Origin: an uncultured Streptococcus sp.
Lineage (GTDB): Bacteria; Bacillota; Bacilli; Lactobacillales; Streptococcaceae
Reading direction: 5' to 3'
NCBI GenBank assembly: GCA_934216185.1
Contig: CAKQBM010000010.1
Span: 1 to 22,529, forward strand
DNA length: 22,529 nucleotides
The notes under the pieces were generated by a model. That model did not search any database. It worked only from the letters and a program-made list of their open reading frames with translations, and was not told where the DNA came from. Each line of letters opens with the position of its first letter. Within the stretch, counting starts at the first letter, position 1. Both the position numbers and the translations under genes were made by a program. This document shows, one piece after another, positions 9,707-18,090 of this stretch.

Positions 9707-10879
9707 ATGACAATCGGTATTGATAAGATTGGTTTTGCGACCAGTCAATATGTCTTGAAATTACAAGACTTAGCAGAAGCGAGGGGAATTGACCCTGAAA
9801 AATTAAGCAAAGGACTCTTGCTCAAGGAATTGAGTATTGCGCCCCTAACTGAGGACATCGTGACCTTGGCGGCCAGTGCTAGTGACTCTATTTTAACTGA
9901 GCAAGAAAGACAAGAAATTGACATGGTCATTGTGGCTACCGAGTCAGGAATTGACCAGAGTAAGGCTGCGGCCGTCTTTGTGCATGGCTTGCTGGGCATC
10001 CAGCCCTTTGCTCGTAGTTTCGAGATCAAAGAAGCCTGCTATGGAGCGACAGCTGCCCTTCATTATGCCAAATTGCATGTGGAAAATTCTCCAGAGTCCA
10101 AGGTCTTGGTCATTGCCAGTGATATTGCCAAATATGGTATTGAAACTCCAGGAGAACCAACTCAGGGTGCTGGAAGTGTGGCCATGTTGATTACACAAAA
10201 TCCACGAATTATGGCCTTTAATAATGACAATGTGGCTCAAACCCGTGACATCATGGATTTTTGGCGTCCAAATTACTCAACAACCCCTTATGTAAATGGT
10301 GTCTATTCTACCCAACAATATTTGGATAGTTTGAAAACGACTTGGTTTGAATACCAAAAACGCTACCAGCTTACTTTGGATGATTTCGCGGCGGTTTGCT
10401 TCCACTTGCCTTATCCTAAATTAGCACTAAAAGGCTTGAAAAAAATCATGGATAAGAACCTGCCTCAAGAGAAAAAAGACCTCTTGCAAAAGCATTTTGA
10501 CCAGTCTATTCTCTACAGTCAAAAGGTAGGGAATATCTATACAGGTTCCCTCTTCCTTGGACTTTTGTCTCTCTTGGAAAATACAGATAGCTTGAAGGCT
10601 GGGGATAAAATTGCTATTTATAGTTACGGAAGTGGGGCTGTAGCTGAGTTCTTCAGTGGTGAATTGGTTGAAGGATATGAAGCTTATCTGGATAAAGACC
10701 GTTTGAATAAGCTCAACCAACGAACTGCCCTGTCGGTTGCAGACTATGAAAAGGTCTTCTTTGAGGAAGTGGACTTGGATGAAACAAACTCTGCCCAGTT
10801 TGCTGGCTATGAAAATCAAGAGTTTGCCTTGGTTGAAATTGTGGACCACCAACGCCGTTATAGCAAGGTTGAAAAATAA
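9707..10879 (+). CDS. mvaS: Hydroxymethylglutaryl-CoA synthase
   Basis: Condenses acetyl-CoA with acetoacetyl-CoA to HMG-CoA, the entry to the mevalonate pathway that supplies isoprenoids (undecaprenyl phosphate) in streptococci. From ATG 9707 the protein has 390 residues. The catalytic triad of bacterial HMG-CoA synthases is in place: E79 (VATES), C111 (EACYGATAAL) and H233 (CFHLPYPK), with the same numbering as the characterised Staphylococcus and Enterococcus enzymes. Start 9707 is preferred over 9683 because CAGAGGT at 9695-9701 sits at proper distance and the family begins MTIGIDKIG. The stop overlaps the mvaA ATG by one base. Confidence 0.95.
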   Translation: MTIGIDKIGFATSQYVLKLQDLAEARGIDPEKLSKGLLLKELSIAPLTEDIVTLAASASDSILTEQERQEIDMVIVATESGIDQSKAAAVFVHGLLGIQPFARSFEIKEACYGATAALHYAKLHVENSPESKVLVIASDIAKYGIETPGEPTQGAGSVAMLITQNPRIMAFNNDNVAQTRDIMDFWRPNYSTTPYVNGVYSTQQYLDSLKTTWFEYQKRYQLTLDDFAAVCFHLPYPKLALKGLKKIMDKNLPQEKKDLLQKHFDQSILYSQKVGNIYTGSLFLGLLSLLENTDSLKAGDKIAIYSYGSGAVAEFFSGELVEGYEAYLDKDRLNKLNQRTALSVADYEKVFFEEVDLDETNSAQFAGYENQEFALVEIVDHQRRYSKVEK

Positions 10880-12153
10880 TGAAGATAAGTTGGAATGGAT
10901 TTTCTAAAAAATCATACCATGAGCGCCTCGAGCTGTTAAAAGCTCAGGCGCTCCTTAGTCCTGAAAAACAAACCAGTCTGGAGCAGGATGAACAGATTAG
11001 CGTGACTGTCGCAGACCAGCTGAGTGAGAATGTGGTGGGGACTTTTTCTCTACCTTATTCGCTGGTTCCAGAGGTTCTTGTCAACGGTCAGGAATACACT
11101 GTTCCCTATGTGACAGAAGAACCGTCTGTGGTTGCGGCGGCTAGCTATGCAAGTAAAATCATCAAGCGTGCAGGCGGTTTTACTGCACAAGTCCATGAGC
11201 GCCAGATGATAGGGCAGGTAGCTCTTTATCAAATTAGTGATTTTGGACAAGCGCAAGAGAAGATTGCCAGTAAGAAAGCGGAACTCTTGGAACTTGCCAA
11301 TAATGCCTATCCTTCTATCGTTAAACGCGGGGGTGGGGCGCGTGATTTGCATGTAGAGCAGATCAAAGGTGAAACGGACTTTCTCGTCGTTTATCTTCAT
11401 GTCGATACCCAGGAAGCCATGGGAGCCAATATGCTCAACACCATGCTGGAAGCCTTGAAACCAGTCTTAGAAGAACTCAGTCAGGGACAGAGTCTCATGG
11501 GAATCCTGTCCAACTACGCAACTGATTCTCTGGTGACTGCAAGCTGTCGCATCGCCTTTCGCTACTTGATCCGCCAAAAGGAGCAAGGACGAGAAATTGC
11601 AGAGAAGATAGCCTTGGCTAGTCAGTTTGCGCAGGCTGATCCTTACCGAACTGCTACTCATAATAAAGGGATTTTTAATGGTATTGATGCCATTTTGATT
11701 GCCACTGGTAATGATTGGCGTGCCATTGAGGCAGGAGCTCATGCTTTTGCAAGTCGAGATGGGCGTTATCAAGGTCTCAGCTCTTGGCGTCTAGACTTGG
11801 AGACAGAAGAATTGGTCGGTGAGCTGACCCTGCCCATGCCTGTGGCGACCAAGGGTGGCTCTATTGGTCTCAATCCTCGTGTAGCTCTCAGTCATGAACT
11901 ACTGGGGAATCCTTCTGCCAAAGAATTAGCCCAGATTATCGTGTCTATCGGTCTCGCTCAAAACTTTGCGGCCCTCAAAGCCTTGGTGAGCACAGGCATC
12001 CAGCAAGGCCACATGAAATTGCAGGCCAAATCCTTAGCTCTCCTAGCTGGTGCTAGTGAGTCTGAAGTTGCTCCCCTGGTCGAGCGCCTTATCGCAGATA
12101 AAACCTTTAACCTAGAGACAGCCCAGCGCTATCTCGAAAACTTAAGATTGTAA
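10879..12153 (+). CDS. mvaA: Class II hydroxymethylglutaryl-CoA reductase
   Basis: Reduces HMG-CoA to mevalonate with two molecules of NAD(P)H. 424 residues, typical of the bacterial class II enzymes, without the membrane domain of class I. Recognisable motifs are ENVVGTFSLPYSL, TEEPSVVAA (E80/E81), AMGANMLNT, HNKGIFNGIDA (K263), ATGNDWRAIEAG (D279), GGSIGLNP and the C-terminal GHMKLQA (H378), giving the Glu-Lys-Asp-His catalytic set. The start is a TAATG overlap with mvaS, so translation is coupled. The later mevalonate kinase genes are not in this window. Confidence 0.96.
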   Translation: MKISWNGFSKKSYHERLELLKAQALLSPEKQTSLEQDEQISVTVADQLSENVVGTFSLPYSLVPEVLVNGQEYTVPYVTEEPSVVAAASYASKIIKRAGGFTAQVHERQMIGQVALYQISDFGQAQEKIASKKAELLELANNAYPSIVKRGGGARDLHVEQIKGETDFLVVYLHVDTQEAMGANMLNTMLEALKPVLEELSQGQSLMGILSNYATDSLVTASCRIAFRYLIRQKEQGREIAEKIALASQFAQADPYRTATHNKGIFNGIDAILIATGNDWRAIEAGAHAFASRDGRYQGLSSWRLDLETEELVGELTLPMPVATKGGSIGLNPRVALSHELLGNPSAKELAQIIVSIGLAQNFAALKALVSTGIQQGHMKLQAKSLALLAGASESEVAPLVERLIADKTFNLETAQRYLENLRL

Positions 12154-12154
12154 A

Positions 12155-12185
12155 AAAACTCAGACCAATTCGTCTGAGTTTTCTT
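12155..12185 (+). terminator. Intrinsic terminator after mvaA
   Basis: AAAACTCAGAC (12155-12165) and GTCTGAGTTTT (12172-12182) form a perfect 11-bp stem around CAATTC. The T run is mostly inside the stem, so it may work in both directions and protect mvaA from leftward scr transcripts. Confidence 0.8.
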
Positions 12186-12190
12186 GTGCC

Positions 12191-12346
12191 TATACTCAAT
12201 GAAAATCAAAGAGCAAACTAGGAAGCTAGCCACAGGTTGCTCAAAGCACTGCTTTGAGGTTGTAGATAAGACTGACGAAGTCAGTAACCATATCTACGGC
12301 AAGGCGACGCTGACGTGGTTTGAAGAGATTTTCGAAGAGTATTAAA
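12191..12346 (-). repeat. BOX element, boxA-boxB-boxC with one boxB
   Basis: This matches the BOX repeat of S. pneumoniae and relatives. Read on the minus strand, boxA covers about 12291-12346 and includes, as complement, the standard BOX-A1R primer site (12294-12315); one boxB covers about 12240-12290; boxC runs to 12191 and ends in TATACTCAATG on the plus strand. Internal dyads are CTCAAAGCA / TGCTTTGAG (12240-12258, one-base loop) and ACTGAC / GTCAGT (12271-12285), so its RNA would fold strongly. It lies between the mvaA terminator and the scrR 3' end and overlaps the scrR stop codon. Subunit borders are from memory and approximate. Confidence 0.92.
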
Positions 12347-13307
12347 TACTTTTTCCTGGTAAAAGAGTAACTGGTAAGAAGTAACCAGTTGTCGCGACTT
12401 CCTTGCCTTCGATTTTTTGCAAGAGTAGATCAACAGTGAGGCAGGCAATTTCTTCCAAGGGTTGTTTGATAGTAGCCAGTTGAGGGTAGTAATTTTCGAT
12501 AAAGTAGGTACCATCATAGCCGATGACCTTGAGCTCTTCAGGAACAGAGATTCCCAATTCTTGAGCAATTTTAATGACCAGAATAGCTGTTAAATCATCC
12601 GAAGCAAAGATGGCATCTGGCTTTTGGCGAGTCAAGATATTCTTGATTTCCATTTCTTTTCTGACAGGAGAAAAGTCACTGGAAACATTGATAATAGGTG
12701 CTTTTGGGAGTATAGATGCAAAACCAGCGTGGCGCAGTCCAGTCGGCGAATTAGAATTGTCATTCCCTGTAATCATGATGATAGACTGGGCTCCTGTCTT
12801 AACCAAGGTCTGGGCGGCAAGAACTCCACCAGCATAGTTATCAGAGGAAACGACAGGGATGTCTGGAGACAGGTTTCGGTCGAAGGAAATAATCGGCGCC
12901 GTCACACGATTGTAGTCTTCAATTCCCAAGTTGTGACTACCAGAAATGATGCCGTCCACCTGATTGGCTTCTAACATTTCGATGTACTCGCGTTCCTTCT
13001 CAGAATCGTGCTCGCTGTTGCAGATGATGGTCTTGTAACCATTTTTAAAGAGTTGGTGTTCCAATTTATCAATTAATTCTGCATAGAAAACATTGGAAAT
13101 ATTGGGAAAAATCAAGCCGATTAATTTAGCTGATTTTCCTTGCAGACTACGAGCCAGGTTGTTGGGTTTGTAGCCCAATTCTCGCATGGCTTCATTTACT
13201 TTTTGAATGGTTTTCTCAGATAGATAGCCTTTTTTATTGATAACCCGAGAAACGGTAGTAGGGCTGACGCCTGCAAGTTTGGCGACATCAGTTAGTTTTG
13301 CGACCAT
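12342..13307 (-). CDS. scrR: Sucrose operon repressor ScrR (LacI family)
   Basis: DNA-binding repressor expected to control the divergent scr promoters. 321 residues: helix-turn-helix LTDVAKLAGVSPTTVSRVIN (5-24), hinge helix NNLARSLQGK (49-58), then a periplasmic-binding-protein-like effector domain beginning KLIGLIFPNISNVFYAEL and including SFDRN (141-145) and VIGYDGT, both typical of LacI sugar regulators. The effector is probably sucrose-derived, by analogy with other streptococcal ScrR proteins. Its start lies 20 nt inside the end of scrB and lacks a strong ribosome site, so it is probably read on the scrB message by coupling. The stop codon merges with the border of the BOX element. Confidence 0.92.
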   Translation of the reverse strand: MVAKLTDVAKLAGVSPTTVSRVINKKGYLSEKTIQKVNEAMRELGYKPNNLARSLQGKSAKLIGLIFPNISNVFYAELIDKLEHQLFKNGYKTIICNSEHDSEKEREYIEMLEANQVDGIISGSHNLGIEDYNRVTAPIISFDRNLSPDIPVVSSDNYAGGVLAAQTLVKTGAQSIIMITGNDNSNSPTGLRHAGFASILPKAPIINVSSDFSPVRKEMEIKNILTRQKPDAIFASDDLTAILVIKIAQELGISVPEELKVIGYDGTYFIENYYPQLATIKQPLEEIACLTVDLLLQKIEGKEVATTGYFLPVTLLPGKSI

Positions 13308-14742
13308 AATCTAATTCATAGTAAGTTCCAGTTGGGTTTCCAGATTTGATGAGGATACCATTTTGGTCCGCATGTGGGAAGACACGACCAGAAAATACTT
13401 TTTCTCCTTTATTGATGAAAATTTCAAAGACAGACTTGTCGATAAAAATAGTAGCAGTAGTAGCTTGATTGTCGATTGGGCAAGAACGAGTTGTCCCAAA
13501 TTCTTGAGCATACTGTTCACCAGCCTGGCTACGATCCACTGTCACTTGACCATTTACAAGGTCAAAGTTGATTGCAAGTCCCTTGCCTTCTTTATCAGCA
13601 AGTAAGACAATCTCGCTCTGGCTATTAGCTTCCAAGTTGAGCTCGAGTTCGTAGGTGTTCTTTGTTTGAGCACGGTTTGAGAAGGCTTCTTCATAAGCAC
13701 GAAGGTCCTTGATAGCTGCGACTGGGTATTGGTAGAGTTTGCCGTCTTTGATAGTCAGTTCTTTGACCAAAGAGAAGGTTCCTTGGTGGTCAAAACGGTC
13801 AGATGGGTAAGAAACATCTGGCAAACCAAGCCAGCTAACTGCTAGAGCACGTCCATCAGGAGCGTTGAAGGCTTGGGTAGCATAGGCTTCAAAACCATAA
13901 TCCATGTTTTGAAGTTGAGACACATCTACCATTTTGGCATTTTCAGGGTCAAAGGAAGCCCCGATTTTATACATATTTGGATAGATATTATCGTAATCTA
14001 AAACTTTCTTATCCAATCCTTGAGGGCAGTAGAGAAGGACAGGTTGCTCGCCTACAAAGACCAGGTTTGGACATTCCATCATGTAGGCAGTGCGGTCGTT
14101 AGCAAAGTCAAGGTCGCCAACTACTTGCCAGTTTGTGTATTCGTTGTCAATAGCCTTGTAGAGACGGACGAAGCCTTTTTTCTCCAAGTCCTGTCCACCG
14201 ACGATGGCATAATATTGACCCTTGAAGTTAAAAATTTGCGGATCGCGAAAGTGGTCAGTAGAGTCAACTGGCTGGTCAATCAAGATCTTGTCAATCTTTG
14301 TAATCTTGCCATCCTTGTCCATCAAGGCCCCAATCTGATATGGGTGACGGATCCAGTTTTCATCACGGACATTTCCTGTATAGAATAGAAACAAGTTATC
14401 GCCAAACTGCATGGCAGAACCAGAGTAGGCACCGTGGCTATCTAATGGAGTATCAGGCAAGACTTTGATTCCAGTTTCTGTGAAGTGAACCAAGTCCTCA
14501 CTTTCCAACTGCACCCAAGATTTCAAACCGTGGGCTGCACCAAAAGGAAAGTTTTGATAAAAAACAACCCACTTTCCATCAAAGTAAGAAAAGCCATTTG
14601 GGTCGTTGAGAAGTCCTGTTTTTGGCTCAACATGGTAATGAGTATGCCATGGAGATTGTGCCATATTTTCCTTAATATTCTTAATTTCTTCTTGCGTCCA
14701 GTCTTGATAAAGTCTGTAACGACGCTCAGTAGTCCATTCCAT
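13288..14742 (-). CDS. scrB: Sucrose-6-phosphate hydrolase ScrB (GH32)
   Basis: Cytosolic beta-fructofuranosidase that splits sucrose-6-phosphate into glucose-6-phosphate and fructose. 484 residues: a five-bladed propeller domain followed by the beta-sandwich module of GH32. The three acidic motifs are present: LNDPNG with nucleophile D47, FRDP with D167, and MECPNL with E223 as acid/base. There is no signal peptide, consistent with an intracellular substrate delivered by ScrA. GGAGGA (complement of 14751-14756) lies 8 nt before the ATG at 14742; the ATG at 14750 is in another frame. Overlaps scrR by 20 nt. Confidence 0.96.
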   Translation of the reverse strand: MEWTTERRYRLYQDWTQEEIKNIKENMAQSPWHTHYHVEPKTGLLNDPNGFSYFDGKWVVFYQNFPFGAAHGLKSWVQLESEDLVHFTETGIKVLPDTPLDSHGAYSGSAMQFGDNLFLFYTGNVRDENWIRHPYQIGALMDKDGKITKIDKILIDQPVDSTDHFRDPQIFNFKGQYYAIVGGQDLEKKGFVRLYKAIDNEYTNWQVVGDLDFANDRTAYMMECPNLVFVGEQPVLLYCPQGLDKKVLDYDNIYPNMYKIGASFDPENAKMVDVSQLQNMDYGFEAYATQAFNAPDGRALAVSWLGLPDVSYPSDRFDHQGTFSLVKELTIKDGKLYQYPVAAIKDLRAYEEAFSNRAQTKNTYELELNLEANSQSEIVLLADKEGKGLAINFDLVNGQVTVDRSQAGEQYAQEFGTTRSCPIDNQATTATIFIDKSVFEIFINKGEKVFSGRVFPHADQNGILIKSGNPTGTYYELDYGRKTN

Positions 14743-14775
14743 TCTTTCATTCCTCCAAAAATCTTATCACTTTTA

Positions 14776-14804
14776 ATAGTAACCGTTTTCGGGGAAAAAA
14801 GCAA
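14776..14804 (-). promoter_or_regulatory. scrB-scrR promoter with an embedded LacI/CcpA-type operator
   Basis: On the minus strand, TTGCTT (14804-14799) and TACTAT (14781-14776) are separated by exactly 17 bp. The spacer contains GAAAACGGTTAC (complement of 14779-14790), a LacI/CcpA-type operator core, so a bound repressor would cover the promoter. A second possible leftward promoter lies upstream: TTGACA (complement of 14834-14839) with TAACAT 16 bp on. Confidence 0.55.
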
Positions 14805-14833
14805 GCCTTTTATGTTAAAAAAAGAGAAAAAAC

Positions 14834-14849
14834 TGTCAAACGTTTATCA
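14834..14849. promoter_or_regulatory. Candidate ScrR operator
   Basis: TGTCAAACGTTTATCA is a near-perfect palindrome: the half-sites TGTCAAAC and TGATAAAC agree at 6 of 8 positions around a central CG, as expected for LacI-family operators. It lies 30 bp upstream of the proximal scrB -35. Confidence 0.55.
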
Positions 14850-15020
14850 TAAAACAAATGAAGGAAATCAATCAAATTTTCAGGAAAATATGAAAGATAA
14901 TGAAATAAAACCCTTTTTAACCAAGATTTTAAACTTATTTTTTTAAGGAATAGCTGATAAAACAATCAAAATCAATCAATCTAAAGCGAACCAACTAAGT
15001 GGATAGAATATTTTTTCTGC

Positions 15021-15055
15021 AAAACGCTTGACATATTTCTAAAACATGATAAAAT
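15021..15055 (+). promoter_or_regulatory. scrA promoter with overlapping operator-like site
   Basis: A perfect -35 TTGACA (15028-15033) and TAAAAT (15050-15055) are 16 bp apart, and TGA immediately before the -10 makes it an extended -10. The -35 is part of AAAACGCTTGACA (15021-15033), which resembles the TGTCAAACG half-site found at 14834, so repressor binding would block polymerase. Confidence 0.7.
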
Positions 15056-15071
15056 AATAGTCGTAGGGCGG

Positions 15072-15087
15072 ATAAAATCGCTTTCAA
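15072..15087 (-). promoter_or_regulatory. Candidate cre (CcpA) site in the scrA leader
   Basis: Read on the minus strand, TTGAAAGCGATTTTAT fits the catabolite-response consensus WTGNNARCGNWWWCAW with one mismatch. It lies just downstream of the predicted scrA start (~15062), where CcpA binding would act as a roadblock. ScrR binding is an alternative. Confidence 0.45.
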
Positions 15088-15124
15088 ACAGTTTACAAAA
15101 TTTTATATAAGGAGATTTTTGCAA

Positions 15125-17011
15125 ATGAACAATCAGGAAATTGCAAAAAAAGTCATCGATGCCTTGGGCGGACGTGAAAATGTCAACAGTGTAGCTCACT
15201 GTGCGACTCGTCTTCGTGTCATGGTCAAAGATGAAGGAAAAATCAATAAAGAAGTGATTGAGAACTTGGAAAAAGTTCAAGGTGCTTTCTTTAACTCAGG
15301 TCAATACCAAATCATCTTTGGTACAGGTACAGTTAACAAAATGTACGATGAAGTTGTTGCACTTGGTTTGCCAACATCTTCTAAAGCTGACATGAAAGCA
15401 GAAGCTGCCAAACAAGGGAACTGGTTCCAACGTGCTATCCGTACTTTCGGTGACGTTTTCGTTCCAATCATCCCAGTTATCGTAGCGACAGGTCTTTTCA
15501 TGGGTGTGCGTGGTCTTTTCAACGCTCTTGAAATGCCACTTCCAGGAGACTTTGCAACTTACACTCAAATCTTGACAGATACAGCCTTCATCATTTTGCC
15601 AGGTTTGGTTGTGTGGTCAACCTTCCGTGTATTCGGTGGAAATCCAGCCGTTGGTATCGTTCTTGGTATGATGCTTGTTTCTGGCTCACTTCCAAACGCT
15701 TGGGCGGTCGCTTCAGGTGGTGAAGTAACAGCTATGAACTTCTTTGGATTCATCCCTGTTGTTGGTTTGCAAGGTTCCGTTCTTCCAGCCTTCATCATCG
15801 GGGTTGTCGGAGCTAAATTTGAAAAAGCTGTCCGCAAGGTTGTTCCAGATGTGATTGACCTTTTGGTAACTCCATTCGTGACACTTTTGGTGATGTCTAT
15901 CCTTGGACTCTTTGTCATCGGACCAGTCTTCCACATTGTTGAAAACTACATCCTTATCGCTACAAAAGCGATCCTCAGCATGCCATTTGGTCTTGGTGGT
16001 TTCTTGATTGGTGGGGTTCACCAATTGATCGTCGTGTCAGGTGTGCACCACATCTTCAACTTGCTTGAAGTTCAATTGCTTGCTGCTGACCATGCTAACC
16101 CATTCAACGCTATTATCACTGCGGCTATGACAGCTCAAGGTGCTGCGACTGTTGCGGTTGGTGTTAAAACTAAAAATCCAAAACTGAAAACACTTGCTTT
16201 CCCAGCTGCTCTTTCTGCCTTCCTCGGTATTACAGAGCCTGCTATCTTCGGGGTTAACTTGCGCTTCCGTAAACCATTCTTCCTTTCATTGATTGCTGGT
16301 GCAATCGGTGGTGGCTTGGCTTCTATCCTTGGACTTGCTGGTAATGGTAGTGGTATCACCATCATCCCTGGTACAATGCTTTATGTTGGTAACGGACAAC
16401 TTGCCCAATACCTTCTTATGGTAGCTGTATCATTTGCACTTGGTTTTGCTCTTACTTACATGTTTGGTTACGAGGATGAAAAAGAAGTTGCTACTGAAGT
16501 AGAGACAGAACGTTTGGTCCAAGAAGAAACAACTGGTAACATTCCAGCAGCTCTTCAAAATGAAACACTTGTAACTCCTATCGTTGGTGATGTTGTCGCT
16601 CTTGCTGATGTCAATGACCCAGTCTTCTCAAGTGGAGCTATGGGACAAGGTATCGCTGTGAAACCAAGCCAAGGCGTGGTCTATGCACCAGCTGATGCTG
16701 AAGTTTCAATCGCCTTTGCAACAGGTCACGCCTTTGGTTTGAAAACAACTAACGGTGCTGAAGTCTTGATCCACGTTGGTATCGACACTGTAACTATGAA
16801 CGGTGAAGGTTTCGAACAAAAAGTTGCTCAAGGTGACAAGGTGAAAGCAGGCGATGTTCTTGGAACATTTGACTCAAACAAAATCGCTGCAGCTGGTCTT
16901 GATGATACAACAATGGTTATCGTTACAAATACAGCTGACTACGCTTCAGTAGCTCCAGTCGCAACAGGTTCAGTTGCGAAGGGGGATGCTGTGATCGAAG
17001 TGAAAATCTAA
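15125..17011 (+). CDS. scrA: PTS sucrose-specific EIIBCA transporter ScrA
   Basis: Membrane phosphotransferase that imports sucrose as sucrose-6-phosphate using phosphate from HPr. 628 residues with domains in order IIB-IIC-IIA. IIB: AHCATRLR with phospho-acceptor C26. IIC (about 105-450): multiple membrane spans and the GITEP substrate motif (368-372). IIA (about 480-628): GHAFG with H535 and LIHVGIDTV with phospho-acceptor H550. The ATG at 15125 is chosen because AGGAG (15110-15114) is 10 nt upstream; the in-frame TTG at 15119 would be too close. A strong promoter and operator candidates lie upstream. Trehalose or another glucoside is the alternative substrate, but ScrB, ScrR and ScrK beside it support sucrose. 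Confidence 0.94.
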   Translation: MNNQEIAKKVIDALGGRENVNSVAHCATRLRVMVKDEGKINKEVIENLEKVQGAFFNSGQYQIIFGTGTVNKMYDEVVALGLPTSSKADMKAEAAKQGNWFQRAIRTFGDVFVPIIPVIVATGLFMGVRGLFNALEMPLPGDFATYTQILTDTAFIILPGLVVWSTFRVFGGNPAVGIVLGMMLVSGSLPNAWAVASGGEVTAMNFFGFIPVVGLQGSVLPAFIIGVVGAKFEKAVRKVVPDVIDLLVTPFVTLLVMSILGLFVIGPVFHIVENYILIATKAILSMPFGLGGFLIGGVHQLIVVSGVHHIFNLLEVQLLAADHANPFNAIITAAMTAQGAATVAVGVKTKNPKLKTLAFPAALSAFLGITEPAIFGVNLRFRKPFFLSLIAGAIGGGLASILGLAGNGSGITIIPGTMLYVGNGQLAQYLLMVAVSFALGFALTYMFGYEDEKEVATEVETERLVQEETTGNIPAALQNETLVTPIVGDVVALADVNDPVFSSGAMGQGIAVKPSQGVVYAPADAEVSIAFATGHAFGLKTTNGAEVLIHVGIDTVTMNGEGFEQKVAQGDKVKAGDVLGTFDSNKIAAAGLDDTTMVIVTNTADYASVAPVATGSVAKGDAVIEVKI

Positions 17012-17026
17012 TCAATCCTCTCTAAT

Positions 17027-17065
17027 GCGAAAACGAACAAATGACATGTTTGTTCGTTTTTGCTT
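17027..17065 (+). terminator. Intrinsic terminator after scrA
   Basis: Arms at 17027-17041 and 17049-17063 (GCGAAAACGAACAAA and TTTGTTCGTTTTTGC) form a 15-bp stem with one wobble and a 7-base loop. T-richness is within the 3' arm, so read-through into scrK is possible. Confidence 0.75.
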
Positions 17066-17124
17066 GAATGGTAAGATTTACAGAGGAAAATCTAAAAAAT
17101 AGAGAAATTTAGACTTTCGAAATA

Positions 17125-17133
17125 TGCTATAAT
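17125..17133 (+). promoter_or_regulatory. Extended -10 promoter of scrK
   Basis: TGCTATAAT is a perfect TGn-TATAAT; there is no clear -35 at 16-18 bp. The predicted start is ~20 nt before the ATG at 17161, leaving room for the AGAGG ribosome site at 17150-17154. Confidence 0.7.
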
Positions 17134-17160
17134 AAAGAAAATAAAAACAAGAGGTTTATC

Positions 17161-18048
17161 ATGACAAAATTATATGGAAGCTTGGAAGCGGGCGGTACAA
17201 AGTTTGTCTGTGCTGTCGGTGATGAAAACTTTAACGTTGTAGAAAAAACACAATTTCCAACAACAACTCCAATTGAAACAATCGATAAAACTATTGAGTT
17301 CTTCTCGAAATTCGATAACCTTGCTGGTCTTGCAGTTGGTTCATTTGGTCCGATTGATATTGACAAAAATTCAAAAACCTATGGCTTTATCACAACAACT
17401 CCAAAACCTCACTGGGCAAATGTAGACTTGCTTGGTGCTCTTCGTCGCGCTCTTAACGTGCCAATGTACTTCACTACGGACGTAAACAGCTCTGCCTACG
17501 GTGAAGTGGTTGCCCGTAACAATGCTGGTGGCCGTATCGAAAACTTGGTTTACTACACAATCGGTACAGGTATCGGTGCTGGTGTTATCCAACGTGGTGA
17601 GTTTATCGGTGGTGTGGGTCACCCTGAAATGGGTCACTACTATGTGGCTAAACACCCAATGGATATTGAAAAAGAATTTAACGGTGTTTGTCCATTCCAC
17701 AAAGGATGTTTGGAAGGTTTTGCGGCTGGTCCAAGTCTAGAAGCTCGTACAGGTATTCGTGGTGAAAATATTGAACTCAACAGCTCTGTCTGGGATGTTC
17801 AAGCCTACTACATCGCTCAAGCTGCGGTCAATGCTACAGTGACTTTCCGTCCAGACGTGATTGTCTTTGGTGGTGGAGTTATGGCTCAACAACACATGCT
17901 GGACCGTGTCCGTGAGAAGTTTACAGCTCTTCTCAATGGCTACCTACCAGTGCCAGATGTGCGTGATTACATCGTGACGCCAGCAGTCGCAGGAAATGGT
18001 TCTGCCACACTTGGAAACTTTGTTCTTGCAAAAGAAGTTTCAAAATAA
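17161..18048 (+). CDS. scrK: Fructokinase ScrK (ROK family)
   Basis: Phosphorylates the fructose released by ScrB to fructose-6-phosphate. 295 residues, standard for ROK fructokinases. The N-terminal phosphate loop is LEAGGTKFVCAVGD (8-21), the sugar-binding catalytic aspartate fits D107 in FTTDVNS, the second phosphate motif is GTGIGAGV (135-142), and the zinc site is H159 (HPEMGH) with C177, H180 and C183 in CPFHKGC. It has its own promoter after the scrA terminator, so it can be expressed without full scr induction. Another hexose kinase of the ROK family is the alternative, but the context supports fructose. Confidence 0.94.
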   Translation: MTKLYGSLEAGGTKFVCAVGDENFNVVEKTQFPTTTPIETIDKTIEFFSKFDNLAGLAVGSFGPIDIDKNSKTYGFITTTPKPHWANVDLLGALRRALNVPMYFTTDVNSSAYGEVVARNNAGGRIENLVYYTIGTGIGAGVIQRGEFIGGVGHPEMGHYYVAKHPMDIEKEFNGVCPFHKGCLEGFAAGPSLEARTGIRGENIELNSSVWDVQAYYIAQAAVNATVTFRPDVIVFGGGVMAQQHMLDRVREKFTALLNGYLPVPDVRDYIVTPAVAGNGSATLGNFVLAKEVSK

Positions 18049-18053
18049 ACTAC

Positions 18054-18086
18054 AAAATCCGCTTGGGAAACCAAACGGATTTTTTA
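18054..18086. terminator. Bidirectional terminator between scrK and the TVP38-family gene
   Basis: AAATCCGCTTGG (18055-18066) and CCAAACGGATTT (18071-18082) form a 12-position stem with one mismatch and a GAAA loop, with T runs on both strands. It sits between two convergent genes and likely serves both. Confidence 0.85.
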
Positions 18087-18090
18087 TATG

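Larger units (their letters stand above)
14757..15124. other. scrB-scrA divergent intergenic region
   Basis: The AT-rich region between the ribosome sites of scrB and scrA carries promoters at both ends and four operator-like sites, listed separately. The middle (about 14850-15015) contains only AT-rich sequence with ATCAATCAA repeats at 14867-14875 and near 14970-14980; I see no gene, terminator or stable hairpin there. Confidence 0.7.

Noticed and set aside
10427..10852. Leftward ORF of 141 codons inside mvaS
   Set aside because: It is antisense to a well-supported conserved gene and lacks initiation signals.
12281..12568. 95-codon leftward ORF across the BOX element and scrR
   Set aside because: It overlaps scrR in another frame and part of it is BOX sequence; no ribosome site or family resemblance.
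14485..14946. 153-codon rightward ORF across scrB 5' end and the scr regulatory region
   Set aside because: Composition follows the complement of scrB and AT-rich intergenic DNA; no ribosome site and no recognisable protein features.
15119..15124. TTG start for scrA
   Set aside because: It would be only 4 nt from the ribosome site; ATG 15125 is better placed and begins the conserved IIB sequence.
15565..15936. Leftward ORF of 123 codons inside scrA
   Set aside because: It is a shadow of the scrA membrane domain with Thr/Pro-rich low-quality protein sequence.
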